Shown here: in pieces, positions 1 to 6,173 of the stretch
How the letters are laid out: every line of letters begins with the position of its first letter
Position numbering within the stretch: the stretch's first letter is position 1
NCBI GenBank assembly: GCA_036274055.1
Contig: DASUGM010000320.1
Location: 1-7,877, forward strand
Direction: 5' to 3'
DNA length: 7,877 bases
From: DASUGM01 sp036274055
GTDB taxonomy: Bacteria; Acidobacteriota; Vicinamibacteria; Vicinamibacterales; SCN-69-37
Notes under the pieces: generated by a model
Database searches by the model: none
Seen by the model: only the letters and a program-made list of their open reading frames with translations
What the model was told of the DNA's origin: nothing
Position numbers and translations under genes: made by a program

Positions 1-11
1 TCTTTCTCAAG

Positions 12-36
12 AGTCCGCCCGGCTCGTTGACGGACT
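12..36 (-). terminator. Possible hairpin downstream of the pilin gene
   Basis: AGTCCG (12-17) and CGGACT (31-36) form a perfect 6-bp inverted repeat with a 13-base loop, starting 13 bases after the pilin stop codon. On the minus strand it is not followed by a T tract, so it is not a classical intrinsic terminator. It could be an mRNA-stabilising stem between a pilin gene and downstream genes. Weak evidence. Confidence 0.3.
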
Positions 37-49
37 TTGTCGCGCCGAA

Positions 50-244
50 CTAGCTGGCCGCCGTGCCGGCCGCGGTGTTCACGCGGGTGCCGACAGCGCT
101 GTACCAGTTGTTGAGCGCGTTGCCGAGCACCGTCGCGCCGCCGATGGCGACGAGGCTGACGAAGGTGGCGAGAAGAGCGTATTCGATGAGGTCCTGGCCC
201 TGTTCATCACGGACGAGGCTGGCAAAGAGGTTCTTGAGGTTCAT
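50..244 (-). CDS. flp: Flp/Fap-type IVb pilin precursor
   Basis: A 64-residue pilin precursor, the usual size for the Flp family. A short basic leader (MNLKNLFASLVRDEQG) is followed by QDLIEY. Cleavage by a TadV/PilD-like prepilin peptidase after Gly16 would put Glu at +5 and Tyr at +6 of a 48-residue mature pilin, which is the Flp signature. The hydrophobic stretch at about residues 19-42 (LIEYALLATFVSLVAIGG) is the polymerisation helix, and the tail is short and Ala/Thr/Asn-rich. Such subunits build Tad (tight adherence) pili in the envelope and serve adhesion or surface colonisation. The ATG at 244 is supported by an AGGGAGA ribosome binding site at 254-260. No other tad/cpa gene is in the window; they could lie to the left or elsewhere in the genome. 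The gene has its own long leader, so it is probably not part of the upstream operon. Confidence 0.93.
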   Translation of the reverse strand: MNLKNLFASLVRDEQGQDLIEYALLATFVSLVAIGGATVLGNALNNWYSAVGTRVNTAAGTAAS

Positions 245-253
245 GTTCGGTCA

Positions 254-260
254 TCTCCCT
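254..260 (-). promoter_or_regulatory. Ribosome binding site of the pilin gene
   Basis: On the minus strand AGGGAGA lies 9 bases before the ATG at 244. It is the clearest Shine-Dalgarno sequence in the window and fixes the pilin start. It also shows that this organism uses SD-led initiation for at least a highly expressed gene, in contrast to several other starts here that have none. Confidence 0.8.
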
Positions 261-335
261 GGTTCAGTTAACCGCCTGCTCATGCAGCCGGGTCGTTTGC
301 AACGGCGCGTCACACCCGAGTGGCCCTTGCCGGGC

Positions 336-356
336 TGACTCCCGTGCCGCGAGTCA
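336..356. other. Hairpin or operator-like inverted repeat in pilin leader
   Basis: TGACTC (336-341) and GAGTCA (351-356) form a perfect 6-bp inverted repeat around a 9-base centre. It lies about 90 bases upstream of the pilin start, just where a transcript from the candidate promoter at 360-388 would begin. It could be a 5' stabilising hairpin or a protein binding site; the sequence does not decide between these. Confidence 0.35.
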
Positions 357-359
357 CTG

Positions 360-388
360 AGAATAGCGAGTTTGCGGAGCGTTTTGAA
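360..388 (-). promoter_or_regulatory. Candidate sigma-70-type promoter for the pilin gene
   Basis: Reading the minus strand, TTCAAA (388-383, 4 of 6 to TTGACA) and TATTCT (365-360, 4 of 6 to TATAAT) are separated by exactly 17 bases. Initiation would fall near 353, giving a leader of roughly 110 bases before the pilin ATG. The match is modest and taken by eye from a locally AT-rich region, so this is only a candidate. Confidence 0.25.
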
Positions 389-451
389 GAGCGATTGCGT
401 GACAAATCTATGAAAGCGCAAGAGCTCGAAAGTGCCATTGCAACTGCCTCG

Positions 452-464
452 CGACTTCAAGTCG
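452..464. other. 13-base palindrome CGACTT-C-AAGTCG
   Basis: A perfect 6-bp inverted repeat around a single central base in the AT-richer intergenic region, about 210 bases upstream of the pilin ATG. The single-base centre makes it a poor RNA hairpin but a reasonable dimeric-protein binding site. No known operator is recognised; chance occurrence is possible. Confidence 0.25.
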
Positions 465-570
465 TTCACACGCAGATAGATACAGCCGCCCAAATGCGCT
501 ATTACAGCGTTGTCCGTGATGCACGTCGTTGCACACTTCATTGATCCAGAGCAGGAAACCGCGAATTATT

Positions 571-2013
571 TCAATTTGGAAAGCAGGAAAACCCGACTCC
601 CCGGAGGTCGTCCGACTTCAGTGGCGGCAGATCGGACCGCACGGCGACAAAAGACTGCAAAGTCTCGACGTCGATGCGGTAGTCGTGCGCCGTCAACCAC
701 GCGCGCGTGACCACACTCGCCAATGGCAGCCAGACATACTCCGCGCGCCACGACGCAAGTGCCGACAAACCCGCCGGCTCACCCGCGATGATCGCGTCAT
801 GCTCCGCGAGGCGGTCGTCGCTGTAGACCGTCTCTCGTCTTCCATCCATCGACACGCGCAGTCGCGGCGATAAATGCCACAGCGCGTATTCGCCGTAGTT
901 GAAGTGCGTGACGACGCGCCCCGGCACGGCCGTACGCAGCGCGGTTACTGCGGCGAAATCCTGAGGGTGGCCCTCGTCCGTGCGAATACATGCGAGCGTT
1001 TTCGAGAAGACGAAGAGAGAGACGCTCACCAGCACTACCGCGATCACCACGGCAGCGCCGCGATCGGAGGCGACCGGCGTCGGCATTGCGCGCGCCGGCC
1101 ACCGCGCGGCAAGCACCGGCGCCAGCAATACCGCAGCGGCCGTGGCCAAGAACGGCGTCATCCGCATCACTTGCAGAGAGGCGACGGCGAGCACGGCGAG
1201 CGCGGCGAGTGCTTCCGGCGCGACACGTCGTCGCTGAAACAGGCTCCAAATCAGCGCGGCCGAAACAGCGAGCCATGGCAGCCAACGCACGGGCCCCAGG
1301 ACCCAGAGCGGCTGCCATTCTTCGATCGCCGGGCGGCTGGCGCGCACCGTCTCGCCGAGAAATGTCCAGAGTTCGACGCCGTACGGCGTCACCAGCGTCG
1401 CCGCCAGGCAACCAGCCACCGAGATCAGCCACGGCATGGCTTCGTCACGGAACCGAGTAACGCGGATTACGGCCCAGACACCGAGGACGATGATCCCGAC
1501 GAACCAGGCGCCGTGGCTGTTCGCCCAGAGCACGAACAACGGCGGGAGCCAGACTCGCGATCGCCGCTCGCTCAGCACCAGCGCAAGCACGGCGACGGCG
1601 ACGAACGACCACAGTTGCGGCCTGAGGTTTGTCGCGATCTGGCTGATGCCCAGTGCCGTGACCGCGATGGCGATGAAACGGATTTGGAGCTCCGCAGCAC
1701 GAGTCGCGTGCCACACCACCGACAGGCCCGTCATCAGGAGCAGGCCCTTGAGCAGCGCCAGCCCGGACGCGCCCGCGACCTGGTAGGCGGCGCCCATCAT
1801 CGCTTCGCTGAGCCACTCGTGGTTGACCCAGGGTTTGTCTTGCGTGAAGGAATACGGATCGACCGAAGGCAAAGTCCAGGTCGCCAGCCAGTCGAGCCCG
1901 AATTTTGTGTGCCCCCACAAGTCGGGGTCGGCGCGTGTGAAAGTCGCGGCGGCAAGCGCCAGCAGCGCCGCCGCGCCGCCGGCAAGCGTGTACGGCGAAA
2001 CCCGCCGAATCAC
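571..2013 (-). CDS. Polytopic membrane protein, GT-C glycosyltransferase-like
   Basis: A 480-residue integral membrane protein. The first helix (about residues 8-25) is followed by a predicted extracytoplasmic loop with acidic motifs: DPDLWGH (29-35), DPYSFT (52-57) and WVNHEWLSE (62-70). This arrangement recalls the acidic first loop of GT-C fold, lipid-linked-sugar transferases. About ten hydrophobic segments follow up to residue ~340. A soluble C-terminal part then carries THFNYGEYALWHLSP and VSMDGRRETVYSDD, motifs I associate with large uncharacterised bacterial membrane proteins of this type. The GTG start overlaps the stop of the DUF362 gene in a GTGA junction, indicating translational coupling; it is the last gene of the five-gene unit. 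I do not recognise a named family with a proven reaction. A glycosyltransferase role, perhaps moving a sugar from a polyprenyl carrier in the periplasm, is inference. Confidence 0.85.
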   Translation of the reverse strand: MIRRVSPYTLAGGAAALLALAAATFTRADPDLWGHTKFGLDWLATWTLPSVDPYSFTQDKPWVNHEWLSEAMMGAAYQVAGASGLALLKGLLLMTGLSVVWHATRAAELQIRFIAIAVTALGISQIATNLRPQLWSFVAVAVLALVLSERRSRVWLPPLFVLWANSHGAWFVGIIVLGVWAVIRVTRFRDEAMPWLISVAGCLAATLVTPYGVELWTFLGETVRASRPAIEEWQPLWVLGPVRWLPWLAVSAALIWSLFQRRRVAPEALAALAVLAVASLQVMRMTPFLATAAAVLLAPVLAARWPARAMPTPVASDRGAAVVIAVVLVSVSLFVFSKTLACIRTDEGHPQDFAAVTALRTAVPGRVVTHFNYGEYALWHLSPRLRVSMDGRRETVYSDDRLAEHDAIIAGEPAGLSALASWRAEYVWLPLASVVTRAWLTAHDYRIDVETLQSFVAVRSDLPPLKSDDLRGVGFSCFPN

Positions 2014-2993
2014 CCGGCCAGCCGCCGTTCCTTGATCGAGTCGATGACGTCGAACTGCGTCCGGTAGCGATCGGGGTTCTCACCGCGTTGATCGATGCGC
2101 CGCGGATCGCTCTGACCCAGATAGCGCCCGCCACCGAACAGGTAGGTGAGTTTTTCGGGATCGAGGCCGATGATCCGCGCGCACGTCGCGTCCACGGCGA
2201 CGACATCCGTGCCGATCCCGATGAAGCCGACGTCCCGCGACCTTCCCATGATCGGCCCGTCGCCTTCCATCCCGACAACGGCGTCGACGATCGTCAGTCC
2301 AGGACGAATCGTCGCGGTGAGATCGAGGATCGACTGATCGATTCCGTGGATGTGCAGGATGTTCTTCGGCCATCCGTAGACGGCGCCGGGCACGCAGCCG
2401 AACAGGTTCTTCATGCCGCAGGTCAGGCCCGCCCAGTGATGCGTCTTGAGCTTCGGCATCGAGACGACCAGATCGGCGGCCAGCACGGACACCGGCAGCG
2501 ACAGCGACCGCATGCCGGTGAACCAGCTCTTCAGCGGCACCTCGCGGACGGCGTCGTGATTGAGGTCGACGAACCGGACGCTCGCGTCACGCATGCGATC
2601 GAAGAGGCCGGTCGCGGTCAGCAGGTATTCAATGTCGCGGCGATGGCCCGGACCTTCACCGACGACGACCTCGCGCGCGCCGGCGCGCTTGAGCGCGATC
2701 GCCGCGCCAGCGACGACGCGCGGATCGGTGTTGATCGCGGTGCCGGCCTCGTACTCGACCATGTTCGGCTTGAGCAGCACCGACTTGCCGCGGACGTCGA
2801 CGCCCAGTTCGGCCAAGCCGCGGAAAATCACGTCGTCGAGCCCGGCGTCGTAGCTGGTCGCGGGAAACAGGCCGACCGCGGATCGGCGCGGGACGGTGAA
2901 CGCCGACTCGTCGAACGGCGGCGGCTCGCGCCGGCACGAAGCTGCGAGTGCGGCGGCGAACGGCAGCGTCAGAACCTCGCGTCTGGTCAGCAT
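2010..2993 (-). CDS. DUF362 domain protein with Tat/lipoprotein signal
   Basis: A 327-residue DUF362 family protein. The N-terminus begins MLTRREVLTLPF, with a twin-arginine-like TRRE motif, a hydrophobic core and a lipobox-like AAS-Cys20, so it is probably exported and possibly lipid-anchored. The DUF362 core runs from about 40 to 300, with LLKPNMVE (73-80), VVVGEGPG (109-116), SMPKLKTHHWAGLT (178-191), MKNLFG (194-199) and DAVVGMEGDGP (237-247). Many DUF362 proteins have an added 4Fe-4S ferredoxin domain; none is seen here, since no CxxCxxC cluster exists. The biochemical function of the family is not established. The gene starts 4 bases after the stop of the cyclase-fold gene and overlaps the next gene by 4 bases, so it is in the middle of an operon. 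The ATG at 2993 has only a weak GGA upstream. Confidence 0.93.
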   Translation of the reverse strand: MLTRREVLTLPFAAALAASCRREPPPFDESAFTVPRRSAVGLFPATSYDAGLDDVIFRGLAELGVDVRGKSVLLKPNMVEYEAGTAINTDPRVVAGAAIALKRAGAREVVVGEGPGHRRDIEYLLTATGLFDRMRDASVRFVDLNHDAVREVPLKSWFTGMRSLSLPVSVLAADLVVSMPKLKTHHWAGLTCGMKNLFGCVPGAVYGWPKNILHIHGIDQSILDLTATIRPGLTIVDAVVGMEGDGPIMGRSRDVGFIGIGTDVVAVDATCARIIGLDPEKLTYLFGGGRYLGQSDPRRIDQRGENPDRYRTQFDVIDSIKERRLAG

Positions 2994-2997
2994 CGCT

Positions 2998-3882
2998 TCA
3001 CATCCGGAAGGCGCGCGCTTTGTGCACCGTCAGCGTCGACGCGTAGAGCGCCATTGCCATCAGGTGCGCGTTATCGAGCGACGCGGTCTTCTCCTCGTTC
3101 ACGCGTAGCGCGTCAAGCACCTTGTCGGCTGGACGGTCGAAAACGGTGAGTGCGATCGCCGCCAGCGACAACGCCATCGACGACAGCTCGCTGAGCGCGT
3201 GCTGCTCGAGCCAGGCGAGACTGCGCGCGACCGCCGGCGTCGATCGGCGATCCTGCATCGCCAGCAGCCCGAGCGCCGTCGTCGACACGTACGGACGAAG
3301 GTCCTGGGTGAATGCGTTGGAGTTGCCGTAGTTCCAGCCGCCCGGCTGACAGACTCGATCGGCGAGCATCGCCTCGCCGTCGCCGATGCGGGCGGTAGCG
3401 GCGGCATCCCGCGTCGCCGATTTCTTGAGCGACAGCAGGCACCACGCGGTCGGCTCGACCCAGCTGAACGTGCCGTCGATCCACGACCACGCCTGGATCA
3501 TCGTGTTCTGCTTGATCGGCCCGCCATCGCCTTGCAGCTGAATCCCCTTGGCGGCGACGACCGCGTTGCGGAGCCGCGCCGACACACTGTCAGTCGCCGG
3601 CACAGCGAGCGCGTTCATCGCCAACAACCCTAATCCCGAGAAGCCGACGTTCGGCGTCGCACTGCCCGGATCGAGCAACAGCCCGCTCCCCTGCTGCCAG
3701 GCGCTAAACAGCCGGGTCATCGCGCTACGACGGACGCCGATCTTGATCGCATCGGCTCCGGCGGTAAGTGCCATCGCCGCCCACGCCGTCGGTTCGAGTC
3801 GCGAGGCCTGGCCCGCGTAGTACCCCCACCCGCCGTCCGGACGGACCGCGTCGAGCAGGCGCTTTTCGAGCAGCGACGCCAT
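2998..3882 (-). CDS. Terpenoid-cyclase/prenyltransferase-fold repeat protein
   Basis: A 294-residue protein of the squalene-cyclase/prenyltransferase alpha-alpha barrel type. The repeat marks are PDGGWGYY (15-22), EPTAWAAMAL (30-39), FSWVEPTAWCLLSL (139-152), QPGGWNYG (179-186) and STTALGLLAM (200-209). The GGW plus aromatic/AW pattern resembles QW-type motifs, and EPTAW occurs twice. The protein is less than half the length of a squalene-hopene cyclase (about 630-700 residues), and I find no DxDD acid motif, so cyclase activity is not supported. No signal peptide is evident and the protein looks soluble and cytoplasmic. It lies 10 bases after the GT87 gene and 4 bases before DUF362. The ATG at 3882 has no SD; a TAAGAT hexamer (3895-3890) lies 7 bases upstream but overlaps the previous stop codon. 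A carrier- or isoprenoid-binding role in the operon is possible but is inference. Confidence 0.88.
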   Translation of the reverse strand: MASLLEKRLLDAVRPDGGWGYYAGQASRLEPTAWAAMALTAGADAIKIGVRRSAMTRLFSAWQQGSGLLLDPGSATPNVGFSGLGLLAMNALAVPATDSVSARLRNAVVAAKGIQLQGDGGPIKQNTMIQAWSWIDGTFSWVEPTAWCLLSLKKSATRDAAATARIGDGEAMLADRVCQPGGWNYGNSNAFTQDLRPYVSTTALGLLAMQDRRSTPAVARSLAWLEQHALSELSSMALSLAAIALTVFDRPADKVLDALRVNEEKTASLDNAHLMAMALYASTLTVHKARAFRM

Positions 3883-3892
3883 TGCTGTGATC

Positions 3893-5083
3893 TTAGTTTA
3901 CTGGCGGCCGCGGCGAGTCGTCGCTGGGCTTCCTCGATGCATGCAGGCAAAACGCGAGCAGGCCGATCATGAGCGGGACGCTCAACGGCACACCAGACAG
4001 CCGCGCAATCGGCAGGGCAAGCGTAACCGCGAGCAGCGCCGCGACGCCGCCCACCCAGGTTCTCCCTGAAGTCGCTGCGTCGTCGAACAGCCACAGCATT
4101 GCTGGCGCCAGCAGCACGCCGTCGTAAACCAGGACATGCGGACTGATCAGCAAGGTCGCCAGCAAGAGCGCGGTGAAGCGCAACTGCAGCGACGCGCTGC
4201 GCCTCCACACCGCCGCCGTCACGAGCGAAATGCTCGCCGCCAGGAGCAGCCAGACTAGAGTGACGAAGAACTCAGGCAGCGCCGCGGCCAGGATGGCGTG
4301 CACGGAGTGTGTCTGGCGTGTATCCAGCGGCTCTAATAGGCCTGGGTTGGCGAGCGCGAAGCGCGCCGTGGCGATATAAGTCTGGGCGGCGGACCGGCCG
4401 CAGATCACAAGAGTCCCCGCCGCCAAGAGCGCTACACCGGCCGCCGCCCCTGCGACGACCCGCCAGGATTTCGTCAGAACTAGAACCAGGGCGAGGGCGA
4501 GTCCGAAGTGCGGTTTGATGGCGACGATGGCGAAGGAGAGCCCGGCAAGAAACGGCCTCCCTGCTCGCATCGCGTGAAATGCAGTGACAAAACCAACCAG
4601 CGGCCAAATAGACGTCTGCCCTACGACTATGACCGCAATGAACCCCGGAAACACCAGCGCACCCAGGAGTGCGTGAGCGCGCGGCAACGTCACGGTGCAC
4701 CGGCTGAGGCTGTCGATGAGCACGATGTAGATCACGGTGGAGTAGATTGCCCACGCGATGAACGCCTCGGTGAACGAGAGCCAGGCCAAGGGCAGGTAAA
4801 GCAGGGGCACGAGCGGCGGATAAGCGGGGGCGTAGAAGTACGGCGCCGACCCCGGCACCAGCGCGATCTGAAGTTCGTGAAACGCGTTCCAGTCGTACTG
4901 CTGCGACCACTGGCCGGCGCGGGCCAGGGCGCCGAACACATAGAACTGCATGAAGTCGCCGCCGAGGATCGGCTGTCGCATCAACACGAAGGGGATCGCG
5001 CCGGCCCAGAAGGCCATCGTGGCGATCACGAGCATCGCCGTCACTTCACGCGCGTTGAATCTGAAAACCGACGCGCTTCGCAC
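3893..5083 (-). CDS. GT87-like polytopic glycosyltransferase (DUF2029 type)
   Basis: A polytopic membrane protein of about 396 residues with the hallmarks of glycosyltransferase family 87. After the first helix comes GGDFMQFY, with the conserved Asp expected in the first periplasmic loop. Then come a QQYDWNAF segment, YAPAYPPLVPLLYLPLAWL, and about ten hydrophobic segments. GT87 enzymes are GT-C fold transferases that use polyprenyl-phosphate sugars, for example mannose in mycobacterial PimE and related enzymes; the substrate here is unknown. The longest open frame begins with a TTG at 5164 that overlaps the preceding gene by 55 bases. I prefer the GTG at 5083, 26 bases after that gene's stop, which leaves a short basic cytoplasmic N-terminus before helix 1. 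A GTG at 5044 and an ATG at 5035 are alternatives. No start has a strong SD. It is second in the five-gene unit. Confidence 0.88.
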   Translation of the reverse strand: MRSASVFRFNAREVTAMLVIATMAFWAGAIPFVLMRQPILGGDFMQFYVFGALARAGQWSQQYDWNAFHELQIALVPGSAPYFYAPAYPPLVPLLYLPLAWLSFTEAFIAWAIYSTVIYIVLIDSLSRCTVTLPRAHALLGALVFPGFIAVIVVGQTSIWPLVGFVTAFHAMRAGRPFLAGLSFAIVAIKPHFGLALALVLVLTKSWRVVAGAAAGVALLAAGTLVICGRSAAQTYIATARFALANPGLLEPLDTRQTHSVHAILAAALPEFFVTLVWLLLAASISLVTAAVWRRSASLQLRFTALLLATLLISPHVLVYDGVLLAPAMLWLFDDAATSGRTWVGGVAALLAVTLALPIARLSGVPLSVPLMIGLLAFCLHASRKPSDDSPRPPVN

Positions 5084-5109
5084 AGGATGGCGTGCCCGGC
5101 TCGGTCGCG

Positions 5110-5721
5110 TCACCGAACGAAGCGATTCAACGCTTGCAGTTGCTGGGCGACGTCCTTGTCCCAAGTGCCTTGCCGGACGGAGTCGCGACTGTGATTGGTT
5201 TCAGCATCGTACCGGTCCTGGGCCACCCGCTCGTCGCGAATGAAGCGATCCGCGAACGCCTGAATCTGCTCGGTCGACGCCTGGCACGGCGACAGCATCT
5301 CGGCGAAGTAGCGTCGCATCCGGCGCGCGTGCAGCTCGGCGATGTCGAAATGGGTTTGCTCGTGTCGCAGCGCCCGGGCGCTGTCGGCCGGCACCTTGAG
5401 GATCGCCGGGCGCACCCACGACGCTTTCGGCCGGAACGCGGCGACGACCAGGAACTCAAACCGCGAACGCGTGCAGCGGGCGCCGTGAAAAAGTGTGTAG
5501 GCGGTTTCCGCCGCCGCTGAACTCGTCGACGGCGGGGTCGCACGAAAGTCCGCCCACACGAGGGGCCGCTTGGCGCTCCACGGCACCGCTTCGTTGCGCG
5601 CCACTTGCGCATCAATTGATTGCGCCAGCGTCATCGCCGGAGGCTGCGAGACGGCGACGGGACCACAACCCGCGGTTACCGTCGCGATCGCCGCCACCGC
5701 TGCCACCAAAAGGCGGGACAT
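5110..5721 (-). CDS. DUF922 family lipoprotein, putative zinc protease
   Basis: A 203-residue exported protein. The N-terminus MSRLLVAAV...VTAGC has a lipobox (TAG-Cys19), so it is probably a lipoprotein. The body matches the DUF922 pattern: PLVWADF (53-59), ATPP, an Ala-rich stretch and TAYTLFHG (73-80), AAFRPKASWV (94-103), then LRHEQTHFDIAELHARRMRR (positions 118-137). His120 and His124 with Glu121 form an HExxH zinc-peptidase motif, which is why the family is described as putatively zinc-dependent. Activity is not shown for this protein. It is the first gene of the minus-strand unit. No SD precedes the ATG at 5721; instead TAGAAT lies 7 bases upstream, so the transcript may be leaderless. 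Only 26 bases separate it from the divergent DUF192 gene. The long open frame on the other strand of this gene is a shadow. Confidence 0.92.
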   Translation of the reverse strand: MSRLLVAAVAAIATVTAGCGPVAVSQPPAMTLAQSIDAQVARNEAVPWSAKRPLVWADFRATPPSTSSAAAETAYTLFHGARCTRSRFEFLVVAAFRPKASWVRPAILKVPADSARALRHEQTHFDIAELHARRMRRYFAEMLSPCQASTEQIQAFADRFIRDERVAQDRYDAETNHSRDSVRQGTWDKDVAQQLQALNRFVR

Positions 5722-5747
5722 AGCTTTGATTCTAGTACCCTATCTCG
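5722..5747. promoter_or_regulatory. 26-bp divergent gene junction with -10-like hexamers
   Basis: The starts of the DUF922 gene (minus, 5721) and DUF192 gene (plus, 5748) are only 26 bases apart. On the minus strand TAGAAT (5734-5729, 5 of 6 to TATAAT) ends 7 bases before the ATG. On the plus strand TACCCT (5736-5741, 3 of 6) ends 6 bases before the GTG. Neither gene has an SD in this space. The two -10 candidates are back to back, and any -35 elements must lie inside the opposite coding region; I do not see good ones. The minus-strand call is the better one. Confidence 0.35.
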
Positions 5748-6173
5748 GTGCGCGCGCCGCATTTCTTGACCCCGCTGATTCAATCCGGCGCCAGCCGCGC
5801 TGGCGGTTACGCGCTGACCATTGACGGCCGGGCCGCGGTCCTGGCCTCAACGATTGAACCGGCGTTCGATTCGAAGACCCGCAACCGCGGCCTGCTCGGC
5901 CGCGACCGGCTCGCCGACGGCACCGCGCTGATCATCGCCCCCAGCAACTCCGTGCACACCTTCGGGATGCGATTCGCGATTGACCTGATCTACGCGGCAC
6001 GCGACGGGCGGGTGGTGAAGATCCGCGCCGCGGTACCGCGATCGCGGATCAGCCTGGCACTAGGGGCGTTCGCGGTGATCGAAATGGCGGCCGGATCGGC
6101 GGAGAAAGCGGGGCTAAGAGCTGGGGACAGGCTTGTCTTGAAAAGCACACATGAAGGATCTCGGAAGGAATAG
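5748..6173 (+). CDS. DUF192 family protein
   Basis: A 141-residue DUF192 protein. The family core is clear: RNRGLLGRDRL (45-55), the SVHTFGMRFAIDLIY segment (68-82) with the family's H-T-F/W-G-M pattern, IRAAVPRSR (92-100), and VIEMAAGSAEKAGLRAGDRL (110-129) near the end. DUF192 proteins are small beta-rich proteins of unknown biochemical function, often exported, but no signal peptide is visible here and residues 1-30 are not conserved-looking. The start is a GTG at 5748 without an SD. The last ten residues after GDRLVL (KSTHEGSRKE) lie beyond the usual end of the family. They are encoded inside the inverted repeat that follows, so the stop codon appears to be supplied by the repeat. It is divergent from the minus-strand operon and convergent with the GMC gene. 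Confidence 0.92.
   Translation: MRAPHFLTPLIQSGASRAGGYALTIDGRAAVLASTIEPAFDSKTRNRGLLGRDRLADGTALIIAPSNSVHTFGMRFAIDLIYAARDGRVVKIRAAVPRSRISLALGAFAVIEMAAGSAEKAGLRAGDRLVLKSTHEGSRKE

Larger units (their letters stand above)
245..570. other. Intergenic region between pilin and GT-C-like gene
   Basis: These 326 bases carry no convincing gene. The composition is visibly lower in GC than the rest: 59 of the 120 bases at 361-480 are G or C by my count. The region contains the pilin RBS, the candidate promoter and two inverted repeats: 336-356, and a perfect 13-base palindrome CGACTT-C-AAGTCG at 452-464. The short open frames that cross it (for example 320-544 plus, 251-541 minus) resemble no family I know and lack SD support. 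No clear intrinsic terminator follows the stop of the upstream gene at 571. Confidence 0.6.

Noticed and set aside
418..438. Sigma-54-like promoter (TGGCAC on the minus strand at 438-433) upstream of the pilin
   Set aside because: The -24 half is perfect, but the GC of the -12 half is off by one base and there is no TTGC at the right distance. The similar site near 345 also has wrong spacing.
251..541. 96-codon minus-strand frame directly upstream of the pilin gene
   Set aside because: The product looks random (Cys/Arg-rich, no motif), and its 3' end would run into the pilin ribosome binding site.
320..544. 74-codon plus-strand frame in the intergenic region
   Set aside because: The product has a mildly helical middle part, but there is no SD, no recognisable family, and the region fits better as the pilin leader. 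It cannot be excluded without relatives.
874..2067. 397-codon open frame on the plus strand opposite the GT-C-like gene
   Set aside because: The product is rich in Arg, His, Gln and Asp without domains or hydrophobic pattern, while the minus frame has clear membrane segments and motifs. It is a GC-rich shadow frame.
2088..3149. 353-codon open frame on the plus strand opposite DUF362
   Set aside because: Low-complexity Arg/Asp/His/Ala composition. It spans the junction of two well-supported minus-strand genes and shows no family motif.
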